Position numbers and translations under genes: made by a program. Below, piece after piece: positions 8,779 through 17,014 of a DNA stretch of 64,000 nucleotides. This DNA is from Streptomonospora nanhaiensis (lineage in GTDB: Bacteria; Actinomycetota; Actinomycetes; Streptosporangiales; Streptosporangiaceae): positions 3,596,001 through 3,660,000 of the forward strand of contig NZ_CP113264.1 in NCBI RefSeq assembly GCF_026642255.1, given 5' to 3'. The notes beneath the pieces were generated by a model, which ran no database searches, was not told the origin of the DNA, and was given only the letters and a program-made list of their open reading frames with translations. Numbering within the stretch: the first letter of the stretch is position 1; each line of letters starts with the position of its first letter.

Positions 8779-9345
8779 TCAGGCCGCGCGGGCCCCGTCC
8801 AGGAACAGCGACACCAGGGCGGCGGCCGCCTCCTCGGGGGAACCCGGCGCCATGTCCACCGCCCTGGCCAGGTGCAGGAAGGCGTTGCACAGCAGAGCCG
8901 GGTCCCGGTCGGCGAGCTCGCCCTCGGCCACCGCCCGCGCCAGGCGCGCCGTCACCGGCTCCAGCAGCCTGCTCACGTACGCCTCGCGCAGCTCCTTCTC
9001 CGCATCCCCCTCCAGCTGGTCCAGGGAGTCGAACAGGTGCTGCTCGAAGGAGGAGGTGGCACCCGTGGGGTCGGCCACGGCGCCCACGATGACGGCCCGC
9101 AGCTGAGCGGCGAGCCCGCCCGGGGCGGCCAGCGACTCCTGCAGGCTGCGGCCGCGCCTGTCGATGAAGTCCAGGGCCACGAGCTTGTGCAGGGTCTCCT
9201 TGCCGCCGGGGAAGTGGTGGTAGAGCGTGGGCTTGCGCACGCCGACCTCGGTGGCCACGGCCTCCAGCGAGGTGCCGCGGTAGCCGCGGGCGGCGAAGTG
9301 GGCGGCGTAGACGGACATGGCCCTGGTCCGGGTGTCGCCGGTCAT
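8779..9345 (-). CDS. TetR-family transcriptional repressor
   Basis: 188 residues. The N-terminal helix-turn-helix spans 10-55 (AAHFAARGYRGTSLEAVATEVGVRKPTLYHHFPGG condensed), followed by an all-helical ligand and dimer domain with low conservation. GAGGAG precedes the ATG. The upstream palindrome at 9401-9428 is a clear autoregulatory site. No partner gene stands divergent within the next 160 bp, so its targets are elsewhere or it controls only itself. The ligand is unknown. Confidence 0.9.
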   Translation of the reverse strand: MTGDTRTRAMSVYAAHFAARGYRGTSLEAVATEVGVRKPTLYHHFPGGKETLHKLVALDFIDRRGRSLQESLAAPGGLAAQLRAVIVGAVADPTGATSSFEQHLFDSLDQLEGDAEKELREAYVSRLLEPVTARLARAVAEGELADRDPALLCNAFLHLARAVDMAPGSPEEAAAALVSLFLDGARAA

Positions 9346-9400
9346 GGTGGGCTCCTCGCTGGTGGACGGCGGTGCGGACCGGGGCGCCGGCCCGCACCCG

Positions 9401-9428
9401 CGACTCTACCGACCAGTCGGTAGAGTCG
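9401..9428. promoter_or_regulatory. perfect 28-bp palindromic TetR operator
   Basis: Arms CGACTCTACCGAC (9401-9413) and GTCGGTAGAGTCG (9416-9428) are perfectly inverted around CA. It lies 56 bp upstream of the tetR start. The inner ACCGAC-N2-GTCGGT with outer TCTA/TAGA is typical of TetR operators in actinomycetes. Confidence 0.85.
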
Positions 9429-9591
9429 CAAGCCGGGGACCTCCGCACCCCCGCGACCACCACCCCGGGAGGAAACCCCTCACCCCGCCCCCCACACGGG
9501 CGGATCCGCCCGCCGCGAGACCAGATCCACCCACCCCCGCTACCCCGACGGCGACGCACAGTACACGCGCCCAGCGGGCTTCAACCTCCCA

Positions 9592-9957
9592 TCACGCCCC
9601 TACCAGGACGAACCCCTTCGCCCAGGACAGCCGCAACTCCTCCAGAGCCCCGCGCCGCGAACGCATCGCCTCCTCCTGCGCCCGCCACCACCCCCCGACC
9701 CGCGCCGCCGCCTCCGCACCGCCCAGATCCACCACCTGCGCCACCAGCGCCACCAGCGCCGAAGGCACCCCCAACCGGCGCAGCAGACCGATCCGCCGCG
9801 CCCGCTCCACCTGCCCCGGCGCATAGAACCAGTCCCCCACCCGGTCCGGCACCAGCAGCCCCGAACGCTCGTACAACCGCAACGCCTCGGGAGAGAGCCC
9901 CCCACGACGCGCGAACTCCCCCCGCGACAGCCCGCCCCGGACCCCTTCGGCAACCAT
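9592..9957 (-). CDS. MerR-family transcriptional regulator (short)
   Basis: 121 residues from the ATG at 9957. The N-terminal MerR helix-turn-helix reads SRGEFARRGGLSPEALRLYERSGLLVPDRVGDWFYAPGQVERARRI in shortened form (LSPEALRLYERSGLL, then DWFYAPGQVERA). A helical linker follows to the end. There is no Cys cluster, so it is not a metal or redox MerR. It is divergent from the proline iminopeptidase gene, 95 bp apart, and may regulate it. A longer upstream start is open but non-conserved. Confidence 0.78.
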   Translation of the reverse strand: MVAEGVRGGLSRGEFARRGGLSPEALRLYERSGLLVPDRVGDWFYAPGQVERARRIGLLRRLGVPSALVALVAQVVDLGGAEAAARVGGWWRAQEEAMRSRRGALEELRLSWAKGFVLVGA

Positions 9958-10052
9958 GCGCGCCAGTGTGCCCCCTGCCCCAAGAGCACGGTCAACCCCG
10001 CACCGCCCTGTAGTAGAGTCCCCGGCCCACCCCTGCGACCGCGGAGACCCCC

Positions 10053-10997
10053 ATGACCGCACCCACCCCCCACACCCAGGGCCTACTCCCCACCGCCGAC
10101 GGACACCACCTGTACTGGCACGAGTACGGCAACCCCCGCGGCCACCCCGCCCTGGTCCTGCACGGCGGCCCCGGCAGCGGCTGCCACCCCGCCTACACCG
10201 ACTTCTTCGACACCGACCGCTACCGCGTCATCATGCTCGACCAGCGCGGCAGCGGACGCTCCACCCCCAACGCCCGCCACACCACCACCGACCTGAGCAC
10301 CAACACCACCCACCACCTCATCCACGACATCGAAGCCCTGCGCACCCACCACCGCCTCACCACCTGGCACGTCCTGGGTCTGTCCTGGGGCTGCACCCTG
10401 GGCCTGGCCTACGCCCAGGCCCACCCCGAACACGTCAGCGCCCTGATCCTGGCCGCGGTCACCAACACCACCGCCGCCGAGGTCCACTGGCTCACCCACG
10501 CCATGGGCCGCGTCTTCCCCGAGGAATGGGAACTCTTCCGCCACGGCGCCGGACCCGGCGCCGACCCCCACGACCTGTCCACCGCCTACGCACACCGCCT
10601 GGCCCACCCCGACCCCCAGGTACGCTTCGACGCCGCCCGCGCCTGGTGCCGCTGGGAGGACGTCCACGTCTCCACCGCCCCCGGCCACACCCCCCACCCC
10701 GCCTTCGCCGACCCCGCCTTCCGCATGACCTTCGCCCGCCTGGTCACCCACTACTGGTCCCACGCCGCCTTCCTCCCCGACGGGCAGCTCCAACGCGACG
10801 CCCACCGCCTGGCGGGCACCCCCGGGGCCATGGTCCACGGGCGCATGGACATCAGCGGACCCGCCGACATCGCCTACCGGCTCTCGCTCACCTGGACCGA
10901 CGCCGACCTGGTGGTGGTCGAGGAAGCCGGACACGGAGCGGGCACCACCACCCTCAAAGCGGCGACCCGCGCCGCCACCGACCGGCTCGCCCCCTGA
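10053..10997 (+). CDS. pip: proline iminopeptidase (alpha/beta hydrolase, S33)
   Basis: 314 residues. It releases N-terminal proline from peptides in the cytoplasm. The S33 signatures are all present: oxyanion loop LHGGPGSG (about 33-40), LDQRGSGRSTP, nucleophile elbow GLSWGCTLGLAYAQAHPEHV (Ser about 110), Asp in MVHGRMDISGP and His in VEEAGHGAG. Length and spacing match bacterial prolyl aminopeptidases (about 310-320). The elbow GLSWGC differs slightly from the usual GGSWGS. A GC-rich terminator follows the stop. Confidence 0.9.
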   Translation: MTAPTPHTQGLLPTADGHHLYWHEYGNPRGHPALVLHGGPGSGCHPAYTDFFDTDRYRVIMLDQRGSGRSTPNARHTTTDLSTNTTHHLIHDIEALRTHHRLTTWHVLGLSWGCTLGLAYAQAHPEHVSALILAAVTNTTAAEVHWLTHAMGRVFPEEWELFRHGAGPGADPHDLSTAYAHRLAHPDPQVRFDAARAWCRWEDVHVSTAPGHTPHPAFADPAFRMTFARLVTHYWSHAAFLPDGQLQRDAHRLAGTPGAMVHGRMDISGPADIAYRLSLTWTDADLVVVEEAGHGAGTTTLKAATRAATDRLAP

Positions 10998-11020
10998 CAC
11001 CCCCGCCGCAGCGGCCGAGC

Positions 11021-11056
11021 GCCGGGCGGGGCGGCGCCTGAGGCGCCCCGCCCGGC
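11021..11056. terminator. bidirectional terminator between convergent genes
   Basis: Arms GCCGGGCGGGGCG (11021-11033) and CGCCCCGCCCGGC (11044-11056) are perfect; an inner GGCGCC-TGA-GGCGCC can also pair. It separates the convergent pip and aminotransferase genes. Confidence 0.75.
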
Positions 11057-11061
11057 AGGGC

Positions 11062-12243
11062 TCACCCCCGCCCCTGGCGCTCCTTCACCTCCCGCACCAA
11101 CACCTCCACCTCCTCCTCGGTGTTGAAGTAGTGCACCGAGGCCCGCACCGCCTCGTCCACCCCCTCCCGCGGCTCCCACACCTGGTTCCACACCCGCGCC
11201 ACACTCACGTTCACCCGGGCCCCCACCAGGTGCGCCCGCACATGCTCGGCCGGCACCCCCCGCACCGCGAACGTCACGATCCCCGACCGCACCGACCCCC
11301 GGTCCAGCACCCGCACCCCCGCCACCTGCCCCAACCGCTCCCGCGCGTACTCCGCCAGAGCCCCCACCCGCTCCCGGACCCGCTCCAACCCCAGCGCCAC
11401 CGCGTAGTCCACCGCCACACCCAAACCGATCTGACCGGCCACACTGCGCTCGAAACTCTCAAAACGACGCGCATCGGCACGCACCCGGTACTCGCCCTCC
11501 CCCACCCAGTGCGCCGAGGACACATCCACCACCGCCGGCTCCACCAGGTCCGCACCCGCACGCGCGTACAGAAAACCCGTCCCCCGCGGCCCCCGCAGGA
11601 ACTTGCGCCCCGTCCCCGTCAACAGATCGCACCCCAACCGCTCCACATCCAGATCCCACTGCCCCACCGACTGGCACGCATCCAACAGGAACACCGCCCC
11701 CGCAGCCCGGCACAGCGCCCCCACCTCCTGCACGGGGTTGACCAACCCGTTGTGCGTGGGCATGTGGTTCAACGCCACCAACCGCACCCCGCCCCGCCCC
11801 AGCTCCCGCTCCAACGCCCCCAGATCCACCACCCCCTCCGGGCCGTCCGGAACCACCTCCACCCGCACACCCCGCTCACGGGCCGCCTTGACCAGCCCCA
11901 ACGCGTTACTGGGGTACTCGCTCGTGGTCGTCAGCACCCGGTCCCCCGCCTCCAGGCGCACCGCACCGAACCCCGCCTCCCACGCCCGCGTCGCACTCTC
12001 CACGAACGCCACCTCCTCCGGCCGCGCCCCCAGCATTCGCGCCACCGCCGTGTAGAACCCCTCCACCAGCCCCTCGGCGCGCTCGGCCGCCTCATAGCCG
12101 CCCACCCGCGCCTCCAACCGCAGGTGCCCCACCACCGCCTCCACCACCGGCACCGGCGGCAACGACGAACCCGCGTTGTTCAGATGCACCAGATCCGCGA
12201 CCGCCGGGGTGTCCGCCCGCACCGCGCCCACATCGATTCCCAT
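11062..12243 (-). CDS. class V aminotransferase-fold PLP enzyme (isopenicillin-N-epimerase/desulfurase-like)
   Basis: 393 residues. Landmarks of the fold type I class V family: VHLNNAGSSLPP at the start, TTSEYPSNALG, VALNHMPTHNGLVNP, the cofactor Asp in FLLDACQSVGQWDL, and the PLP Lys in LTGTGRKFLRGPRGTGFLY (about 224). The C-terminal domain ends with RASVHYFNTEEEVE. Substrate not identifiable; members include desulfurases, epimerases and sulfoxide lyases. It is unrelated in detail to the class V enzyme at 6495. GGAAGG precedes the ATG. Confidence 0.85.
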   Translation of the reverse strand: MGIDVGAVRADTPAVADLVHLNNAGSSLPPVPVVEAVVGHLRLEARVGGYEAAERAEGLVEGFYTAVARMLGARPEEVAFVESATRAWEAGFGAVRLEAGDRVLTTTSEYPSNALGLVKAARERGVRVEVVPDGPEGVVDLGALERELGRGGVRLVALNHMPTHNGLVNPVQEVGALCRAAGAVFLLDACQSVGQWDLDVERLGCDLLTGTGRKFLRGPRGTGFLYARAGADLVEPAVVDVSSAHWVGEGEYRVRADARRFESFERSVAGQIGLGVAVDYAVALGLERVRERVGALAEYARERLGQVAGVRVLDRGSVRSGIVTFAVRGVPAEHVRAHLVGARVNVSVARVWNQVWEPREGVDEAVRASVHYFNTEEEVEVLVREVKERQGRG

Positions 12244-12436
12244 ACACCGCCACCTTCCAGGAGGAGACCACCAACCCCCCGGAACCTACCCACCGCCCAC
12301 CCCGCCCAGCGCACCGCAGCCACCCACAACACCCACACCCGATGTGGGCCACAACGCCCCCGCACACGACCCACCCACCCCCACCCATCAGCCACAATGA
12401 CCACACACACCACACCCGCCACAAGAGAGCACCGCC

Positions 12437-13426
12437 ATGCCCCTGCCCAAAGCCGAACTCCACCTCCACATCGAAGGCACCCTCGAACCCGAACTCGCCT
12501 TCACCCTCGCCCACCGCAACGGCATCACCCTGCCCCACCCCACCGTCCAGGACCTGCGCGCCGCCTACTCCTTCACCGACCTGCAGTCCTTCCTGAACCT
12601 CTACTACGAGCTCATGGACGTCCTGCGCACCGAAGCCGACTTCACCGACCTGGCCAACGCCTACCTCACCCGCGCCGCAGCCCAGGGCGTGCGCCACGCC
12701 GAGATCTTCTTCGACCCCCAGGCCCACACCAGCCGCGGCATCCCCCTGGACACCGTCGTCAACGGCCTGGCCGCCGCCCTGGACACCAGCCTGCGCGACC
12801 ACGGCATCAGCACCGCACTCATCCTGTGCTTCCTACGCGACCGCCCCGCCTCCGAAGCCCTGCACACCCTCCACCAGGCCCGCCCACACCTGCACCGCAT
12901 CAGCGCCGTGGGCCTGGACTCCGCCGAGGTCGGACACCCGCCCCAGAACTTCACCGCCGTCTTCGCCGCCGCCCGCGACCTGGGCCTGCGCTGCGTCGCC
13001 CACGCCGGAGAGGAAGGACCCCCCTCCTACATCTGGCAGGCCCTGAACCTCCTGCACGCCGAACGCATCGACCACGGCATCCGCGCCCTGGAGGACCCCG
13101 ACCTGCTCGCCCACCTGGCCCGCACCCAGACCCCCCTCACCGTGTGCCCCCTGTCCAACGTGCGCCTGCGCGCCGTACCCACCCTCGCCCAACACCCCCT
13201 GCCCGCCCTCCTCGACGCCGGGCTCCTGGTCACCGTCAACTCCGACGACCCCTCCTACTTCGGCGGCTACGTCCACGACAACTACGAGGCCCTGCGCACC
13301 CACCTGGGCCTGGACGAGGCCACCCTGCGCCAACTCGCCCGCAACTCCTTCACCGCCTCCTTCCTGCCCCCCGAACGCAAGAAGGCCCTCATCGCCGAAG
13401 TCGACGCCCACCCCGCCACCGGGTAG
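12437..13426 (+). CDS. adenine deaminase (adenosine-deaminase-like)
   Basis: 329 residues. It probably converts adenine to hypoxanthine with a catalytic zinc in purine salvage. Family landmarks are complete: zinc ligands PKAELHLHIEGTLEPEL, FFDPQAHTSRGIPL, VGLDSAEVGHPP, HAGEEGPPSYIWQAL with catalytic Glu, ERIDHGIRALED, and NSDDPSYFGGYVHDNY. The combination EEGPP-YIW plus FFDPQ-HT-RGIP is that of the adenine-specific bacterial group (Pseudomonas PA0148-like) rather than true adenosine deaminase. No neighbour belongs to purine metabolism. It is followed by a hairpin terminator. Confidence 0.92.
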   Translation: MPLPKAELHLHIEGTLEPELAFTLAHRNGITLPHPTVQDLRAAYSFTDLQSFLNLYYELMDVLRTEADFTDLANAYLTRAAAQGVRHAEIFFDPQAHTSRGIPLDTVVNGLAAALDTSLRDHGISTALILCFLRDRPASEALHTLHQARPHLHRISAVGLDSAEVGHPPQNFTAVFAAARDLGLRCVAHAGEEGPPSYIWQALNLLHAERIDHGIRALEDPDLLAHLARTQTPLTVCPLSNVRLRAVPTLAQHPLPALLDAGLLVTVNSDDPSYFGGYVHDNYEALRTHLGLDEATLRQLARNSFTASFLPPERKKALIAEVDAHPATG

Positions 13427-13436
13427 ACACACCACA

Positions 13437-13462
13437 GGCCCCCTCCCCCAGGGGAGGGGGCC
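13437..13462. terminator. terminator between convergent genes
   Basis: Arms GGCCCCCTCCCC (13437-13448) and GGGGAGGGGGCC (13451-13462) are perfect; the tightest pairs open to make the loop. Confidence 0.7.
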
Positions 13463-13479
13463 CCTCCACCGCCACCGCC

Positions 13480-14472
13480 TCACACCCAGGCCAGCGACTG
13501 CCCGTGCTCACCGGCATAGGCCACCACCCGCCCGTCCACCGCCACCGTGAAATCGGTCTCCACCACCGGCTCCGCGTTCTCCCACCCCGCGAACACCCGC
13601 CACCCCTCGTTCGCCACCCAGCGCCCCTCCAGGGCACCCACCACCCGCACGAACTCCTCCCGCCGCTCCTGCGACAGGTAGGCCAGCACCGCACTGTGGA
13701 ACACCACCAGCGTCGCCCCCGCCGGGGCCAGGGCCGCCACCGCACCCACCCGCTCCACCAGGTCCCCCTCCACCAGCAGCGGCGGATCGGCCGCCACCAC
13801 CGACGCCGCCCCGCGCAGCCGCGCACGCCGCCCCGCCTCCTCCCGCCCCGGCCACACCAGCGCCTCCAACCAGCGCACATCCTCCTCGGCGCCCGCATCC
13901 AACGGGTTCAGGTCCACCCCCGCCCGCCACACCACCCGCGGCACCCGCTCCGGAACCGGCACCCCGCCCGAGGTCGCACACTCCAACAGCACCGGGCTGC
14001 CCGCAGGGCCCACCTGCGCCCCGCCGTCGAAGGAGTACCGGTACCGGTCCGGATACAGGCACAGCCCCGCCGAGGCACCCACCTCCAACAGCGCCAACGG
14101 GCCCGGCACACCCGCCAGCACCGGCAGCAGCGCCGTACACCGGCGCACCTCGTTGGTCTGGGTGTGCCGCTCCATCACCACCCGCCGCACCTGCTCCCAG
14201 TGCCCCACCAGCCACGCCCGCCACGGCCCCCACCCCTGCACCGGCCCGCCCAGGTAGCGCACCGCCCCCAACAACAGGTTGGGCTGCCTCTTGTTGCCCC
14301 GCGGCAGGGACGCCACCAGACCCAGCACCTCCCCGTCCCGCGCCACCTCCTCACAGATCCGCGCATAGGCGGGGGAACCCCCCGCCGCACAGTGCCGGGC
14401 GAAACCGCGGTACCCGCGCGCAAGGCGCTCAAGGTCCGCTCCACCGTCCACAGCAGGGCCCACGGCCCACAC
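13480..14472 (-). CDS. DUF2332-family protein (Rossmann-like)
   Basis: 330 residues matching the DUF2332 family found mostly in actinobacteria. Seen: an N-terminal helical part with RGYRGFARHCAAGGSPAYARI, then LALLEVGASAGLCLYPDRYRYSF, resembling the glycine-rich loop of methyltransferases, then VVFHSAVLAYLSQERREEF and WRVFAGWENAEPVVET. A nucleotide- or SAM-binding role is possible but the function is not known. It starts from GTG after AGAGGTGG. It ends convergent with adenine deaminase, and the broken DJ-1 gene lies upstream on the same strand. Confidence 0.8.
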   Translation of the reverse strand: MWAVGPAVDGGADLERLARGYRGFARHCAAGGSPAYARICEEVARDGEVLGLVASLPRGNKRQPNLLLGAVRYLGGPVQGWGPWRAWLVGHWEQVRRVVMERHTQTNEVRRCTALLPVLAGVPGPLALLEVGASAGLCLYPDRYRYSFDGGAQVGPAGSPVLLECATSGGVPVPERVPRVVWRAGVDLNPLDAGAEEDVRWLEALVWPGREEAGRRARLRGAASVVAADPPLLVEGDLVERVGAVAALAPAGATLVVFHSAVLAYLSQERREEFVRVVGALEGRWVANEGWRVFAGWENAEPVVETDFTVAVDGRVVAYAGEHGQSLAWV

Positions 14473-14546
14473 CCACCTCTCACACCGGGGGAAGAAGACA
14501 CCGAACCCCTACCCGCCCCCATACCGCACCGCCCCTGTGGCGCCCC

Positions 14547-15160
14547 TCACCCCCGCTCCCCCCACAGGAACCGCGAGTACGAGCGCGCCAGCGCCACCAC
14601 CCCGGCCGGCGCGCTCTCCACCGACCCCGCGTCGAAGGGCGGGCACGGGTCGTACTCGGTGGCCAACTGCACCAGCTGCGCCGCCTGCAACCCCGCCAAC
14701 CGCTCCGCCAGCGCCAACGCCATGTCGATCCCCGCCGACACCCCCGCCGCCGTCACGTACTTGCCCTCCCACACCACCCGCTCGCGCACGGGCACCGCAC
14801 CCCAGCGCCCCAGCTCCTCCACCGCCGCCCAGTGCGTGGTCGCCCGCAACCCGTCCAGCACACCCGCCTCCGCCAACAGGAACGCCCCCGTGCACACCGA
14901 CGCCACCCGCCCCGCACCCCCCGCGTGCCCTCACCCCCCCGCCACCACCAGGGTGTCCACCCGCACCGCCCGCTCCAACGCCACCGACGGCGCCAACCCC
15001 AGACCGCTGGAGCAGACCACCGCGCCCCGCCCAACGACGCCGTGCGCACCCGGTAGAACCCCTCGCGCACATACGAGGCCCCCGAGAACACCTCCAGCGG
15101 ACCCGTCACGACCAGGCTCTGCACCCCGTCGAAGACGACCACCACCACCTCATGGACCAT
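14547..15160 (-). pseudogene. disrupted DJ-1/PfpI (GlxA-type) family gene
   Basis: The N-terminal half, from ATG 15160, reads HEVVVVVFDGVQSLVVTGPL and SGASYVREGFYRVRTASLGGA. The frame is then lost near 15035; the family continues one frame over as VVCSSGLGLAPSVALERAV and RVDTLVVAGG, then meets TGA (about 14932). The C-terminal half resumes with RVASVCTGAFLLAEAGVLDG, which contains the nucleophile-elbow Cys, and TTHWAAVEELGRW. Between VVAGG and RVASVC the usual roughly 20 residues are missing. So there is one frameshift, one stop and a small deletion. Runs of seven C near 14931-14938 leave room for a sequencing error. It is divergent from the SoxR-box gene. Confidence 0.8.
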
Positions 15161-15229
15161 GCCCCCATCCTCACCGGCCCCCCGAGGCGGCCACAAGGTC
15201 GCACACCCCACCCTTCCTGCCACCACACC

Positions 15230-15260
15230 TTGACCTCAACCAAACTTCAGGTGCAAGCGT
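15230..15260 (+). promoter_or_regulatory. SoxR-box promoter
   Basis: TTGACC (15230-15235) as -35 overlaps CCTCAACCAAACTTCAGG (15234-15251), which matches the SoxR box CCTCAAGTTAACTTGAGG at 14 of 18 positions with the outer arms ACCTnAA/TTnAGGT symmetric. A -10 would lie near 15255-15260 after an over-long spacer, as MerR-family activators require, but its sequence is poor. A soxR gene lies 1.7 kb downstream. Confidence 0.75.
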
Positions 15261-15293
15261 GGGGGCACACCCACCCACCCCGAGGAACCACCC

Positions 15294-16058
15294 GTGCACC
15301 TGATCACCACACCCACCGGCACCGTCGCACACCACGTCCTGACCACCCTGCTCACCCACGCCCACCCCGTCCGCGCCCTGACCCCCCACCCCCACCACCC
15401 CCGCATCCCCCACGGCACACCCACCGTCCGCGCCGACCTGCACGACCCCGCCACCTGGCCCGCCGCCCTGCACGGCGCCACCTCCGCCTTCCTCACCTGG
15501 CCCCACCCCACCCCCGACCACGCCGCCGACTTCATCACCGCCCTGGCCCACCACGCCCGCCACATCGTCTACCTCTCCTCAGCCACAGCCGACCCCCACG
15601 CCCCCGACCCCCGCGACAGCACCCACGGACACCTCGAGAACCTCATCACCCGCTCCGGCGCCCACTGGACCCTCCTGCGCCCCGGCACACCGGCCGCCAC
15701 CACCCTGCGCTGGGCCCCCCGCATCCGCACCCACCGCACCGTCCACTCCACCCGCCCCCACCCGGCCCGCCCCCTCATCCACGAAGCAGACATCGCCGAC
15801 GTCGCCGTCCACGCCCTCACCCACCCCGAACACCACCACGAGCGCACCCACCACCTCACCGGCCCCCACCACCACACCGAAGCCGAACAGGTCCGCATCC
15901 TCGCCCAGGTCCTGGACCTGACCCTGACCCACACCGCCCCCCACGACCCCGCCTCCGCCGAGCCCGAACCCGCCACCACCACCGTCGAAAAGGTCCTCCG
16001 CCGCCCCGCACGCTCCTACCGCCAATGGGTCGCCGACCACGCCACCGACTTCCGCTGA
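15294..16058 (+). CDS. NmrA/SDR-like NAD(P)-binding reductase, predicted SoxR target
   Basis: 254 residues from GTG. An atypical SDR of the NmrA/NAD(P)H-binding type: N-terminal LITTPTGTVAHHVLTTLL in place of the usual GATG loop, RADLHDPATWPAAL, AFLTWPHPTPD, IVYLSSATADP and LRPGTPAATTL. The canonical Tyr-Lys pair is absent, as in this subgroup. It is very rich in His, Thr and Pro because of C-rich codons. The SoxR box sits 43 bp upstream. In Streptomyces coelicolor an NAD-dependent epimerase/dehydratase (SCO1178) is a SoxR target, so a role in handling redox-cycling quinones is a fair inference. Confidence 0.82.
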   Translation: MHLITTPTGTVAHHVLTTLLTHAHPVRALTPHPHHPRIPHGTPTVRADLHDPATWPAALHGATSAFLTWPHPTPDHAADFITALAHHARHIVYLSSATADPHAPDPRDSTHGHLENLITRSGAHWTLLRPGTPAATTLRWAPRIRTHRTVHSTRPHPARPLIHEADIADVAVHALTHPEHHHERTHHLTGPHHHTEAEQVRILAQVLDLTLTHTAPHDPASAEPEPATTTVEKVLRRPARSYRQWVADHATDFR

Positions 16059-16217
16059 CCCCCGCCCCACACGGCCCGCACCCACCACCGGGCGCGGGCC
16101 CACACCCCTGCCCACACCCACCACCGCCCCCGGGAACCAACCCGCCCCACCGCCCGTTCCACACACCGAACACCCACCCACGGAGACCAAGGACACGAAC
16201 AGATAACGAGAACTCTC

Positions 16218-16970
16218 ATGCGCCCAGGACAATCCCAGGCAGGTGACGACCACCCACACGAACGGACACCCGTGAGGCTCACCAACCGCGGAAAGCTGCG
16301 CCGCAGCCCCGCACACACCCCACCCACCACCCGACCCCTCCTCGAGTTCCACGACGTGTCCCTGCCCCCCGCCCACCCCCCGCTGCTGGACCACCTCGAC
16401 CTCACCGTCCACCCCGGCGAACACGTCTCCCTCGTCGGCCTCACCCCCACCGCCACCACCGCCCTCACCCACCTGCTCACCCACCGCACCACCCCCACCC
16501 GCGGCCGCATCACCACCCACGCCCCCACCCACCTGCTCACCCCCACCCCCCACACCACCCTCGCCCAGACCATCACCGGCCACCCCGCCCCCGACCCCCA
16601 CGACCCCCACCTCACCCACACCCTCACCACCGCCGGACTCGACCCCGCCCACCTGCACACCCCCCTCACCCGCCTCGACCCCGCACTGGCCACCCGCATC
16701 CACCAGGCCCGCACCCTCTACACCCGCCACACCGGCGCCCGCCTCTTCCTCCTGACCACCCCAGCACCACCCCCGCCCACCCCCACCCCCGACACCGCCC
16801 TGCTCTCCCTCACCGACCACCCCACCCACACCCGCACCGCCGACCGCATCCTCCTCCTGCGCAACGGACGCGTCACCGAAACCGGCACCCACCACCAACT
16901 CCTCGTCCGCGGCGGCGCCTACGCACGCCTGTACGCCCTCCACGGCGCCCACCGCACCCGCACCCCCTGA
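16218..16970 (+). CDS. ABC-transporter ATPase-like protein lacking the ATPase motifs
   Basis: 250 residues resembling the nucleotide-binding domain of ABCB-type exporters: LLEFHDVSLPPAHPPLLDHLDLTVHPGEHVSLVG (shortened here) and a well-kept C-terminus, TRTADRILLLRNGRVTETGT and LLVRGGAYARLYALHG. The Walker A region reads GLTPTATTA without the Gly-Lys-Thr, there is no LSGGQ, and the Walker B segment (ARLFLLTTPAP) lacks Asp and Glu. It cannot hydrolyse ATP in the normal way. No membrane domain is attached or adjacent. Composition is dominated by His, Thr and Pro. A GTG at 16273 is an alternative start. It lies between a SoxR-box gene and soxR; an ABC transporter (SCO7008) is a SoxR target in Streptomyces. 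Confidence 0.7.
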   Translation: MRPGQSQAGDDHPHERTPVRLTNRGKLRRSPAHTPPTTRPLLEFHDVSLPPAHPPLLDHLDLTVHPGEHVSLVGLTPTATTALTHLLTHRTTPTRGRITTHAPTHLLTPTPHTTLAQTITGHPAPDPHDPHLTHTLTTAGLDPAHLHTPLTRLDPALATRIHQARTLYTRHTGARLFLLTTPAPPPPTPTPDTALLSLTDHPTHTRTADRILLLRNGRVTETGTHHQLLVRGGAYARLYALHGAHRTRTP

Positions 16971-16998
16971 CCCACGCACCCCACCACCACCCACGACC

Positions 16999-17014
16999 TA
17001 AGATGGGCACCGTG
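16999..17014 (+). promoter_or_regulatory. leaderless promoter of soxR
   Basis: TAAGAT (16999-17004) is followed by exactly 7 nt and GTG (17012), the TANNNT-N7-start arrangement of leaderless actinobacterial mRNAs. No Shine-Dalgarno is present for this or for the in-frame ATG at 17003, which lies inside the -10. Confidence 0.55.

Noticed and set aside
11131..15303. A 1390-codon open frame on the + strand
   Set aside because: It runs antisense through the aminotransferase and DUF2332 genes and through adenine deaminase in another frame; it is Pro/His/Arg-rich without motifs, a product of high GC.
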